DNA from: Arctopsyche grandis
Lineage: Eukaryota; Arthropoda; Insecta; Trichoptera; Hydropsychidae
Direction: 5' to 3'
DNA length: 64,000 nt
Assembly (NCBI RefSeq): GCF_051622035.1
Contig: NC_135361.1
Span: 29,629,205-29,693,204 of the forward strand
Part shown: positions 52,524 to 64,000 of the stretch, piece after piece
Layout of the letters: the number at the start of each line of letters is the position of its first letter
How positions within the stretch are numbered: the first letter of the stretch is position 1
Notes under the pieces: model-generated
What the model was told of the DNA's origin: nothing
Databases searched by the model: none
Seen by the model: only the letters and a program-made list of their open reading frames with translations
Program-made: the position numbers and the translations under genes

Positions 52524-52578
52524 CATGTGCATATTTCGATCATTAATTCATTAGTACAAATATTTACTATTATTATTT
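52524..52578. other. Short spacer
   Basis: AT-rich spacer between the LTR element and a SINE. Confidence 0.4.
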
Positions 52579-53206
52579 AGCCAGCAAAATAGACTAGTGG
52601 TCAGCATATAATGCTTTGAATAAAGTGGTCACGGGCTCAAATCTCACTGGTCTCTGCTGGCCGGACCTTGGATTTGTGACTCCTTGTCGATCGTTTCCAA
52701 TCAAAGTTTGCCAATTTATCTGATTTTCATTGAAACGGTTCCAACAAATTGACAACCTTACCTATTTTCTCGCAAATCTCGAGTTTTCAGCAATCACGAA
52801 TTTCACTTAATTGTATAAAAATGTATAAAACTTGTATAATTGTATAAAACTTATAATTGTAAATAACTTATAATTGTATATATGTAACTTATAATTGTAA
52901 AACTTGTAATTGTAAACTTATAACTTGTAATTATATAATTGTATAAAACTTGAACATTTAAATCTCGGTGGATATTAATTAATAAAAATATATGTATATA
53001 TACATATATGTATGTACATATTTACCGAATTGTTCGAAAATGCTGTAAATTTTAAAATTTGACAATAGATATCTGTGTGGGTGTTAATTGATTTACTTTT
53101 CATAATATTTGTATCAAATTTACAATGTTTCTGGCCAGGAAGACGCATTGGGGTTACCTGTTAGGCCTTCCAGATATAAATTAAATATAAAATAAAAAAA
53201 TAAATA
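52579..53206 (+). mobile_element. tRNA-derived SINE (type B) with expanded linker
   Basis: The head has CTAGTGGTCAGCATATAATG and GGGCTCAAATCTC. The core has CGATCGTTTCCAATCAAAG and GAAACGGTTCC. The linker is expanded by a TATAATTGTATAAAAC-type array at about 52815-52950. The 3' stem-loop GGCCAGGAAGACGC...TAGGCCTTCC is at 53135-53171. Confidence 0.8.
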
Positions 53207-54119
53207 CAAAGACCAGTGGGAATGCCAGGCGTTGCTCTGACATTTTATAATAGACACTATATGTAGTACAAAATTTGTATATATTAATAAGTAAATATAA
53301 TATTATAACACATACATACATATATAAATCAAATTTTGATAAAAATATAAAGTTGACTACAATATTTCGTATCAAAACAAAGACAAAAAAAATGCTACAA
53401 TTTTTGTTATACAATATATGTATGTTTGTTCATATAAAAATTCAAACAATCCATGTTATCATTGTATTAAATTTCAGACATAACCCAAACAAAATATTTT
53501 ATTATATTTATTTTATAATATAAAATATATATAACCGAAAAATCTTAAAGTAAATCTCACGTTTCGTTATTCTGCGAATTATTTATAACAGTCCATGGTA
53601 AATATTATCGATACGTACAAAAATGCTTTCGCATCAAAAACAACCTGGTCGCGTATGCATACATATATATATACACACATACATACATAGTCGAAATTTT
53701 TGCCATGCGTACGAGGAAACCCGTAATGAAAATAAAACGTCTCGGTCGTTGAGGGGCTAAAGACGCCATTGCAGTCTGAAAAGCCTTTTGCGAAACGTCT
53801 TCGTCTGAGCGCTTTTATTGTATACGCAACTACGCGAACAATTAAACCTGTGCTACGAAGCGTATTCGTAGCAAATGTCAAACGGAATAAAACCTTTGTA
53901 TAATACATTGGTACTGTACCACCCACCACTCGAATCACCCTGCGCATGTAAAATTACAAGGGTATTCTCACAATCCCACGGAACAGGGAGAAATTACCTT
54001 TTTCCTATTTTTCTTTGGTCAGCATATGGAAATTTATAGGAAAATCTTACTTGTGTACGAACATACATACATGTGTATTCACTGGCAATGAAAATCTGCT
54101 TTCAATAAATCAATGTTTT
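53207..54119. other. Intergenic, no recognisable gene
   Basis: A GC-richer patch at 53700-53950 has a 122-codon minus frame without motifs. Confidence 0.4.
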
Positions 54120-54955
54120 ATTTATTTTCTACCAAAAATATGGAGTATGCTTCAGTTATATGGTCTCTTTACTACCAAATTCACATACATAGATCATTTA
54201 GAGACAATTCAGAAGCGTTTTATGCGCCATTTATCCCATAAGTTTGGGGTTGCATTCCATAGTGACCTAAATTTCTCTGTTCATATCGACTCTGTGTGTT
54301 CCTCTGCCTCACGAATGCTTGGGTTTGTCTTTTGTAATTCTCGACACTACCATAACCCCGCTGTTTTGAGATTGCTGTACAATGCTCTAGTTAGGAGTAT
54401 CTTGGAATACACCTCTATGATCTGGAATCCTTACACTAAGTCTCTATCTGTGAAGCTTGAACTTGTCCAAAGACGATTTCTCAGACTGCTTTATAAGCAG
54501 CAATATGGGATTTACCCATACTTATTTCCTTCAAAATTCGTCATGGGTATAGTCGGCTACACTTCTCTTGACCACAGGAGGAGTGTTGTCCTCATCAAGT
54601 TCACCAATTTATCGTAATAACATTTATTTTAATAGTGCAATCGCACGTACATATATGCCGTCTTTACAATGGTTTATATGATTGTCCCGACCTTTTTGCT
54701 GACTCTTTCAGTATGTTTAGGGTTAAAGTGAAGAAGCTAATTTATGGTTGATTCGCTTCTTCACCTTCATTGTCATTCATTGTTTTTTTTTCAATTTTGA
54801 TATATTTTTGTAATTTTTCTTTTTTGTTTTCTTATATTACCATGTGGTGCTCACTGAACATGGAGTATTATTTTTTTATTTTATTTTTTTTTTTGTCTCA
54901 CTATACTGCTTTTGTGTTTATATATTATTCTGTATGTTGCCAATTTAAATAAATA
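54120..54955 (+). pseudogene. Chimeric LINE 3' fragments (Jockey/CR1-like)
   Basis: Two pieces lie in tandem. At about 54138-54240, MEYASVIWSLYYQ then, after a frameshift, LETIQKRFMRHLSHK. From about 54241, SDLNFSVHIDSVCSSASRML through LEYTSMIWNPYTKSLSVKLE to LDHRRSVV. The first piece is homologous to sequence that lies inside the second, so the order is duplicated. The same C-terminal region is in the LINE at 4019-7555. The 3'UTR (ATGTGGTGCTCACTGAACAT) and (AAAT)n tail end near 54955. Confidence 0.72.
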
Positions 54956-55070
54956 AATAATAAAAATCAAATTATTTCCTTCCTACTAACATATTTTTAA
55001 TCTATTACAAGGCTCTTCTATGTTTCACATCGCTCATTGGTCTGACAACATATTTATTTTATATCCTACA

Positions 55071-55345
55071 CTAGCTGAACCCGACATGCGTTGCAATGCC
55101 ACAATAACGCATGCAATTCCTGTTCCCGTTTAAAGTGATGGTTGTAGCTCAAGTAACGTCTCTTCAAAGCCGTGTCGTCATAAACCAACTGGTAACGTGG
55201 TTACCAACGAACACATTTACTTGACTATACAATGGCGCGTCAAACTTTCGCGTCGGTAAAATCGTTATTACGAATATTATTATTAAAAGGTTGTTTCTCG
55301 TTTTTTTTTCACAGTAAGCTTCCCGGACATGCAAACAACTAATCC
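55071..55345 (-). mobile_element. Helitron-like element, 3' end
   Basis: On the minus strand it ends GGCATTGCAACGCATGTCGG then GTTCAGCTAG and T: a stem-loop followed by CTAG. The body matches 58464-58760, including the CCGTGTCGTCATAAACCAAC and GGTAACGTGGTTACC blocks. Confidence 0.65.
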
Positions 55346-58280
55346 TGAAAGTTCCAACGTAAAATTAATAAAAGATAATTTTAAGAATATTCATCAAGAA
55401 AATTAAAAAAAACATATAAAATATAAACTAGTCTGTAAAATTGAGAAAATTGCAATTTGACACAATCTTTACACGTAGCACTGGATAAATCAGTTTTTCT
55501 TTGAAAATATGTAAATCCAAACATGTGATCGTTTCGACTAAAACTGGTAACTAAAATATGTATTGTTATGTAAATGATAATATATGCTTATGAGAAATAC
55601 ATAAATCACATAACCAGCCTATATTTCTTAAAAATATAATATGAAATTTATAAATAGGTTGCGTATTCAAAATCTCTACATGCTAAAATATTATATTAAT
55701 ATATGTACATAGTATAATATTAAAATTCTTATTTAGAAAGGTGTAACAGAATTCCTCTAGAATAAATATTATCAATTAAATACTTTTGAGTTTAATACTA
55801 TAATTTTAACTGAAAACCACATAAGCGCGCTCAAAGCTCTAACACAGATGGTAGACTGAAACTTGGAACGCAGTTCGTTCGCTCATTCAGTGTAGAAATG
55901 ACTAATTTTTAGTCAACAAGTTTATATTTTCGGAAAGAATTCTGAGAGTCGGCACGTGGAATTCAATCGAAGAATATATTTGTACATGTGTGATATTAAA
56001 TACTGTGCAAACAATTAAAATACATTTGTGTATACGAATATTATATAAATTTACATGTTTATGAAATCTTTTAAAAAAATAACTTTTTTGCATAAATTAT
56101 ATACGCGAATAATATTCGAATAGTTGATGAATTATTCGAATAACGATTACTGAAATTCTTACCGATACGACGTATATTTTTTTCAAATTTTCAAGTTGAC
56201 CGGAAATGGTACTTTTACTCTAGAGAATCGATGTTATGTTTTTGTCAGAAACCTTTTAGTGCAATGAACTGAAATGACATATCTAGAAGTTTGAGCTTAA
56301 TACTAAGTTATATTATGTATATTGTATATAAAGTTTAGTGAACAGTCGTCAACTATAAATTGCAGTTTACTCTTGTTCGATTTCTCTAACACTATTTTTT
56401 CGACCGTTTAAAAATATGTGTGCTCTTCACGAGAAAATTCAAGTATAAACTTTGTATTAATTTAATGACAATAAGAAAGGATTATCAAATTTCAAAAAAC
56501 CGAAAGTTGGATTTTTCTCTTAGAAAGGTCAAAAATGTTGTGGCCCCTATTCTCTCCAAACCTAAAAATTTATATTTGTATTCTTTATCTACTAACTTAG
56601 AGCTGATAAGATTTTGGCTAGTATTCGTAAACCGGAAGTAGTATATTTTCTTAAAACAATATTTCATTATTTTATTTTGACCTTTTAAATGATTTTAATC
56701 TTCTTGATATTTTATATCTATAATATCTATAGTAATTTTAATTAATAAAAAAATTTTAAACAAAATCCGACAACCAGAAGTAGAACTTTTGTCTTGTGTA
56801 AGTTTCCCTACATTTGCGCTCAATTTGTATCGAAAATGGTCTCATAGCCGGTATGTGTGAACGTGTACATATTTACACATATTTTATTATTGAATTTCGT
56901 TGTTTACACTTCTTATATTCCTCAAATATATAGATAAAGTCATGGGTTGGTCACATCCTAAATTTTTTTAATATATCACATATCTTAAAAAAATATATAA
57001 ATATGAATGTTAGAATTTGGTAATATTCTACAATAAAAACAGTACGTAATATAATTCCGAATTGGATCATCGATAAAAACAATGATATAATATCATTCAA
57101 AAATAATATTGTATATGTACATAAATCTAACGTAATTCATTATTATGTGTTCATTAAAAATAAAATTCGGTGTATATACATATTTACATAGTTGATGTGA
57201 AAGCAATGTACATATTTCATATTTGTCAAAAAAGGTTACATTAAAAAAATAGAAAGAAAATAAAATTATAATGATATTTAATTTTAATTAATCAACACCA
57301 AGCTTAGCTTACATCGTTTAAGTCGGAATATTATTATTCAAAACAACAACAAAAAATCCTTACAGCCATAAAAGTACATTATTCTCATTTAAATTTAAAT
57401 CTAATATCATTTATCATATTAATTTATATGTTATATAAGTGAAAAGCATTTTGTAGTGTTTCTGTATTCCTTTTTAATAAAAAGCTTGAGAGGATTCATT
57501 ACATTATATGTACATATCTACACAACGGCCAAATAAATAAATGTTTATACCTTTTTTACTGACATTTTTTAAGCATTTTTTTATTTTATATATTTACAGC
57601 TTTTTTATATAAATCATTGCAATTCAAAATTAATTTGCATGCCAGAGAAAACTTCCGCTCTAAATTAAAATACTTATAGTACATGGTTTTATATAAAAAT
57701 CATGTGTATTTCGGCATAAGAAAAATTACAAAATAGCTGATTGCTTATAATGGTAATTGAGTGGACAAAATGAATATGACGTTTCAATATAAGACCGTTT
57801 AGCATTTATATTTGTATATGTATATAAATTATATTTAGCATTTAGCATTTTTATAAGCCTCTTCCATATTTTTACATTTGGCTCATACTTTTATAAGCTA
57901 TGTTTAAGATCGACTACACTGATTTATTAAATAATTTTCTCTGACAGAAATTCCCGTGAACAATTTTATCCATTAATAATAGTACATATGTATTTATATA
58001 AACAGTTTTATTTATACAAATTTGTCAAAATAAATTTAAATTAATAAATTAAATTTGAAGTGCCATGAGATTACTAATCTTAAGTTGAAAACTATACATA
58101 GAAGACAACCAAATCTATCGAGATTAAATTATTTATTACATATTGATATGCCGAACTTATTTATTTCGATATTGGAACCCTTTTCGGACCAAATACATAG
58201 ATAATTTAATTCAACAACGTATGTACGTCCACTAGTGATTGCCCGCAGACGGAATTTAATATTTTTTTCCATCTACATAA
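55346..58280. other. Long AT-rich stretch
   Basis: No supported gene. A family S fragment (TTCTTACCGATACGACG, AAGTTGACCGGAAATGGTAC) lies at 56147-56235. Confidence 0.45.
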
Positions 58281-58340
58281 AGTAGTGGTCGGTAAACGGC
58301 GGCTCCGGAGCCGCATGCGGCTCTTGCGGAAAGTACAGCT
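58281..58340 (+). mobile_element. hAT-type terminal sequence remnant
   Basis: AGTGGTCGGTAAACGGCGGC followed by the perfect palindrome GCGGCTCCGGAGCCGC (58299-58314) and GCATGCGGCTCTTGCGG, the pattern of hAT ends that contain GCGGCTC and GAGCCGC. No transposase nearby. Confidence 0.5.
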
Positions 58341-58463
58341 AGCAATATTGAAAATATTAAACGATCCTTAAATTCAAAATAAAAGTACGTATTATACTAT
58401 TCTAATTATTTTCATGAACGCAAGTATCACCATTTATATATTTTATTATTTTTATAGAATTAC

Positions 58464-59000
58464 CAGCTGAACCCGGCATGCGTTGCAATGCCAGAATAAG
58501 GCATGCAATTCCCGTTCCCGTTCCCGTTCCTGTTCCCGTTTCAAGTGATAGCTGGAGCTCAACTAACGTCTCTTCAACGCCGTGTCATCATAAGCCAACT
58601 GGTAACGTGGTTACCAACGAACACATTCCCTTGACTACACAATGGCACTTCAAACTTTCGCGTCGGTAAAATCGTAATTACGAATATTATTATTAAGAGG
58701 TTTTTTCCGTTTTTTTGTTCACAGTTATCGTCCCGGATATGCATACAACAAATCCTGAAAGTTCCATCGTAATCGGTTCAGTGGTTTAGGAGCCTATTCG
58801 AGACACACAGACAGACAGACATTCATTACATACCTCCTTTGCATTTCACATGGCTTTCTTGTTAGTGGTAATTTTTTATATATCTTATCTCTTATCCGAT
58901 CGTTTTCATACTTTGCCATATTGTTCATTTTGGTCATCAATATACGTTAATGTATCGTCTGCCATTACGTTGGAGATAAAATATCGTATACAACGCGTTT
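58464..59000 (-). mobile_element. Helitron-like element, most complete copy
   Basis: The minus-strand 3' end is GGCATTGCAACGCATGCCGG then GTTCAGCTGG (CTRR). Contains GTTCCC repeats (58510-58540), GGTAACGTGGTTACC, (CAGA)n at about 58808-58822 and the CGATCGTTTTCATACTTTGC block shared with 28232-28760 and 37508-37826. Confidence 0.6.
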
Positions 59001-59242
59001 TAAAAACAGGGCCCGTAAACCTTCCTGACGTTTCATAAGCGTTCGTCCCGTGTCTTCCAACCTGTTCGCCTTGATATGGCCATATAAGATTTTAATTGTT
59101 TAAACGCCTATAATTCACTTTATATTTTATAAAATTAGCTCTATAGGTTCTCGTTATCTCTAATATTTAAATATGTATAGTTTTAACTCTCATATGAATA
59201 TATAAATTTCAAATTTGGCGTCTAGCTTCATGTAATGTAATA

Positions 59243-59416
59243 CACGATATATATTGATTTTTGGCCAAATATGTCAGATCTGACATTTCACTGCATATCT
59301 CCTCAGTCGGTTTTATCTGCGAGATAAGTATTCAATAAGGAGTTATGTTGTTTCTAATTGTTAATATGATTTACAATAAGCTTACATACATTTAGTTTTT
59401 TACAATAAGCTTATTT
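59243..59416 (-). repeat. Dispersed ~175-bp repeat, copy 2
   Basis: Reverse complement of 25425-25600. Confidence 0.75.
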
Positions 59417-59419
59417 TCA

Positions 59420-59582
59420 TTCATGGGAACGGAAACGGGAAAAACGGGAATGAGTGTCATTGTAACGCAAGAATTTCAAATATGTTCGCTGCCTGCGTTT
59501 TTCCCTACAAATGGGAACGGGAACGGGAACGGGAATTGCTTGCGTTATTGTAGCATTGCAACCCATACCGGGTTCAGCTTGT
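59420..59582 (+). mobile_element. Helitron-type 3' end with GGGAAC array
   Basis: GGGAACGG units, then GCATTGCAACCCATACCGGG and TTCAGCTTG. Same end as 55071 and 58464, with the last bases mutated. Confidence 0.5.
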
Positions 59583-61149
59583 AAAATATAAAATGTTATT
59601 CAAAACTAATTACATCTGTGTCAAAATTTACCAGTCTTGCGAATTTTCCCCCGTTTGGCTCTTTCTTTGAAAAAGGTTCCTGACCACTGAGCTAAAGCGT
59701 CCGTCCGGGAAAAATTGAAAAACATTGTGAAGCAAAGGACGGCGGGTCCCGAAAATAAAGGCAAGTAGAGGAAGAAAAAAAAAGGGAGAAAAGCTCGCGG
59801 ACAAACAGCAGATGTTCGCATCGCGTACAGAATTTCATATGGCCGTGTCCGTCGGTCCACCATAAATCTTCGTCGCAGTTCGCGTACCGAAATAGGTCGC
59901 AGGACCTGTTCGACGAACCTATTTTTTATCCTCGGGATAGACAAACACTGGAGGCGTTGTTGTCAACTGTAACCTATAATTCTCCACCCCTCGTAACAAT
60001 ATATGTGTCCTGTGAGGGACGCTATGACGTATTCAGCCCTCGGGAGTCTTCCGGCCCCATCCACCTTGTTCCCGAGATCCGAATCTGGAGCTTCTTTCGA
60101 CAATGTCGACGATAAGTCGGTGATGAATAGCTTCGGAAAGTTTCGAAGGGGAGGCTTTCGGTGGTGAGGCTTGAGAATCATCGCTCGATCGTATCTGTCT
60201 GTCGTTGTTGAACTTTCGAAACGGACGAAACTCGAGCTTGATTCGAATTTGAGAAGAAATATCTTAAAAATTCATCTATCAATATATTCTAAAATGAAAC
60301 TGCAAATTTCTATAGTTTCACTTTTTTATCAAAAGGCATCAAAAAATATATTTCCATTTTCAGAATAAAATGTCAACACAGAAAAGTAACATAACACATA
60401 CATACATATATTAAACGTTTACATCAAAAATAAAAGCCACTCTCAGTCTAAAAACGAAAGCAGCTTTCACTCCTTATTTGCACCAAAAACGACTGTCAAA
60501 GTTAGTATTTTGAATACAAATTCAATTCGTAGACAAAATCAACGTTATTAATAGTCGAATAAAATTTTCAAATGAATTTCTTTTGATATTTATAAAACTA
60601 CATCACAATATTTTATGTGCATTGAAACTAAAACATTCTATTGAAATTAGATATAATCAATGGACCATTAAAAATTAAGTAATACATAAATATATTGCAC
60701 AACGCAACGTCTAGACTCTAGACAGTATTATAATATCGTTACTATAGTTGAAATTTTAATATCGTTTTATTAATTTATCGAATAAATAGGTAATAATGTG
60801 AAATGGAGCAATCCACTCGACCGTTTGTTTGCTTTCATAATTGCCAAGCATAACAATTTGAAATGTATACGCTCATTTCAGTTCGGTAAATAAATTACTT
60901 TTTCAAGTTGTACAGAATGATATATTATTTTTACCCATATTTTAAAATAGCAATTCTAAATATGTATATGTATTTATGTAAATGATATAAACTATAAAAC
61001 GAGTTAAACTAAAGAATGAGCTAAACGAGCTAAAGAATGGTTTTTGAATGAAGAAAAATACAGAGGAATATATTTACGTATGAATGGTAGGTACGGCATA
61101 TTGGTCTTAATTTATTTATATATTTTAATAAAAGTTTATACTTTACTAA
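59583..61149. other. Intergenic, GC-richer patch at 59640-60240
   Basis: Minus frames of 107 and 72 codons show no family motif. No splice-supported gene seen. Confidence 0.4.
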
Positions 61150-61440
61150 GATGCCATTACGGGTTTAACCCCTGAGTGAAATGAAACTTGTACATATATA
61201 AATTCGAAATCATATTTAAATAATGGTGACAAATAGTGGATAGAATGGTTTTTGCCAATATGAACTCTTTTTAAAAATTTTATTCTTATTAATTTTATTT
61301 CTTCAGAGTTCCTCATCAAATTGGCAGTCAAACTGCAGAAATACTCCTAATAAATTCAATCAGGGATAATTCAGGGTTTAAACCCGGGAACCTCTCGGTA
61401 GTCGGCATTAACGGAAGCCACCGAACTATACTGCTGGCTT
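61150..61440 (-). mobile_element. SINE type C
   Basis: Right-hand head AACCCGGGAACCTCTCGG ending CTGCTGGC. The left end GCCATTACGGGTTTAACCCC is shared with 32790-33099. Confidence 0.65.
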
Positions 61441-61918
61441 TCTTAAAAACATAAATATCTGGTTATGGTATTCTCATCGCCGTTTTTGTTTTATTTTTTC
61501 ATAGAAATATACAAAAGTAGTGAAAATCTACATATTTACATACCAGTGGCGTACCATCGTTGGACCAGAGGGCCTAAACGAGTCCCCTAAAATCTTTTAC
61601 CTAAGCATATAATGCTAATTTTATAAGACATTCAATTTTATATACCTATATAAAATTTTATATATCTTACTAACTGTGAAATTTAATAATCACATTTAAT
61701 TATTTAATTTCTCTGTTTTTTCTTATATTAATTTCCAAATTTTATGTATGACTACGTGTATGTTTACCCTTTAGTTTATTACTACCAGCGGAAACCTATA
61801 TTTGGTATTTTGTAATGTATTTTATTATTTGTTCTGTTTTGATTTAAGACCGTTGGTTATCCTTTTAAAATAAAATAAAATAAAATAAATATATTTCAAG
61901 ACAGATTAGTATAATAAT
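61441..61918. other. Intergenic
   Basis: Ends in an (AAAAT)n run near 61870-61890, which may be the tail of an older retroposon. No gene. Confidence 0.4.
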
Positions 61919-62352
61919 TAGCCAGCAGCGTGGCTCGGTCGTTAAGATTCTGCTTAACACTGAGAGGCGCCGGATTCGATCCCTTGAGCTGACCTCGATT
62001 GAAAAGAATTTTTCTGAGTATATCTGTAATGCTGCTGGTCAGACTAGGATTTGTGACTCCTGGTCGATCGTTTCCTATCAGAGTTTGCCAATTCTCTTTG
62101 ATTTCATTGTTGAAACGATTCCCGATTAAAAATTGGCTAAAAATTCTTCCTACCCACTATGTCACCACTATTTGAGTATGATTAATGTAAATATTACAAT
62201 AAAAAATGTATGTACAATTCATAGATGTCTCGTTAATTATCGAGTTTAAGTCAGTGTCTCGTAATTTAGCGACTTATATAATAAAAAAATGCTGTATTGT
62301 TTGTAATTGGCCAGGAAGGCGCATTGGTTTACCTGTAATGCCTTCCTGGTAT
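61919..62352 (+). mobile_element. tRNA-derived SINE, near full length
   Basis: Head with GTGGCTCGGTCGTTAAGA and GGATTCGATCCC, core CGATCGTTTCCTATCAGAG and GAAACGATTCC, and 3' stem-loop CCAGGAAGGCGCATTGG...TGCCTTCCTGG at about 62311-62350. Confidence 0.85.
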
Positions 62353-64000
62353 GAAAATCAAAAAAATTATAAAATAAATAAAATAATAATTAAAAAATTA
62401 AAAATACATTATGAGAAATATACATACATATGAGACGATTAATTTTACTCGAAAATGCACTTTTAAATTTATACAAAAAATCAATAAACCCAATCGAATT
62501 GATTATCCGTATGCCGGATTCAAATCGACAGAGATAGTAAATCTCAGAACGTACCATATTGAAGAAAAAAAATGCGTAAATTTAACGCGTCCCATAAATC
62601 AATTTTGCCAAGAAAGAGAGTGGTCCACACGAAAGGGACTATTTTTTTATTATTTTATTATTTTTTGCCGAACGCGCGGCGCATGTCATGATTTTGATTT
62701 ATTTTCCCGCTTCGGAAAACGAGGAACACTATAATTTTGGAAAACGCTTTTTAAACATAGTGTCACACGACGATTCTGTATCGCACATACATATGTACAT
62801 CCGAGTGTATGTATGTACCCTTAAACATGTATATACATACAAATATATCTTTGTATTTTTTTTCAACGTATTTTTCTCACTAGGGTTTCGAGTGCGAAAA
62901 CAACGCGTACTCTGTAATTTATTGCCGGCTAAAATTAACCGTATCGCATTACGAAATTTTCAACGCGGATAAAAAGCTCGAAAGGTCTCCCTTTTTCGCT
63001 GTCTCCCCTAGCTTTAGATGTGTTACTGGCTATGTGTATAATCCTCACATTCTATAAAAATCGCTAGAGAAACTGTAGCATACATACATAGAACGTATAT
63101 TTTAAGCAAACATTTCATTTCCAGCAAATAAAACGAGCTTTTAAAAAGTTTACATCACAGATTTTACCTCTCAGTATTCGAAATTCGACGTAACGAAGGT
63201 CATAAAACCATCAGATACAAATAAAACTTTCAAAATATTGTACCTATACGTGACAAATTCAAACCGATTCGTATACTACCTAAACACATACATATGTACC
63301 TACAAAACATGTCCGTGACTCGTTTCGAATATGTAAATATTATTTTTATTATATTGGACGTCTATTGTGTCAGGTCGCGACGTAACTTTTTTCCCCGAAA
63401 AGCCTTAAGTGATAGCGTGAAGCGCTTTCCAAGTTAAATATAATTTCGGTAAAGTTAGAGGGGGTCCTTTTCGATCCCTTTCAGAGTTCCTTTAAGGACG
63501 CATCACACGTGCTGGCAATTGCTTGCCATTATCAACATTCGGTCACCTTATTATTATGGCCAGATAACCTTCGGTGGGTTTCCAGATACGATTAGATTCT
63601 CTAAATCACCAACAGCAGGTAGGTTTTCCAATATATGTCTGTATATATACAGAAGTACGCTTATTTCTATATATTTACATATGTACATACATATGTATGC
63701 GGAAAAGAGGACCGAAAGCTTTTAAAGTTTAATTGGGTTTTACATCCAGTTTAAATTGGATTCACAATACGTAGAATGGTTACGATTTGTTTGACTCCGT
63801 TTTAAATTAATTAAATAAATTTTGTATCGGAAAATCACATCATAACGTGATCGTACGATTTCAATATAATGGAGTTTGAAAAATCGTTTTTAAGTTTAAT
63901 TGAAATTATAAAATGAAAGGTGAGTTTGTTTACGTGCAAAAGTTTTAGTGTTAACATTTTTTTATTTCATCAAATTTAATCAAGTTTGCCAAATATTATA
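62353..64000. other. Intergenic or intronic, no recognisable gene
   Basis: Short frames only, with GTAT and ACAT microsatellite patches. No motif or convincing splice structure. Confidence 0.4.

Overview
The window reads as AT-rich, repeat-dense nuclear DNA of an insect. The grounds are spliced genes with GT-AG introns, an arthropod-like nuclear tRNA-Val(AAC), Jockey/CR1-like and RTE-like LINEs, tRNA-derived SINEs, Helitron-type ends, hAT-type ends, short CCTAA arrays, and long (TA)n and (GTAT)n microsatellites. The order cannot be fixed from sequence alone; a holometabolous insect is an inference. No bacterial operon, CRISPR array or prophage is present.

Only two ordinary host genes can be supported. 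One is a complete BTB-BACK-Kelch gene at about 9.39-11.92 kb. It has a short 5'UTR exon and nine coding exons whose lengths sum to 1668 nt (555 codons plus stop), and a TATA box 32 nt before an initiator-like site. The other is a tRNA-Val(AAC) on the minus strand at 38940-39011. Nearly all other long reading frames are transposon remnants or frames read through repeats.

Layout. 1-7.9 kb: an LTR element that keeps its LTRs, a tRNA-Pro-like primer site and an intact gag frame but has no pol, then a long LINE frame (1178 codons open, ORF1-like tail fused to endonuclease and reverse transcriptase). Both sit against very long (TA)n tracts. 8-9.3 kb: hAT-type end and degenerate repeats. 9.3-12 kb: the Kelch gene. 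12-18 kb: a MITE candidate, two Helitron-like elements, a solo LTR with a 4-bp target duplication, and one arm of a ~750-bp inverted repeat family. 18-27.5 kb: SINEs, an RTE fragment, the second inverted copy, an LTR-like repeat with a minisatellite, and a LINE tail. 28-38 kb: Helitron fragments, more SINEs including a tail-to-tail pair, and an RTE fragment. 38-39 kb: a second solo LTR and the tRNA gene. 42.8-44.2 kb: a SINE inserted in a SINE inserted in a solo LTR. 44-50.2 kb: LINE fragments and a 417-bp foldback element with 9-bp target duplications. 51.9-52.5 kb: a collapsed LTR element. 52.6-64 kb: SINEs, a chimeric LINE fragment, Helitron ends and long stretches with nothing recognisable.

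The genes do not form a pathway. The main interest is the mobile-element biology: a gag-only LTR element, a fused-ORF LINE, a foldback element, and a SINE superfamily whose subfamilies share a central core and a 3' stem-loop but differ in head and linker.
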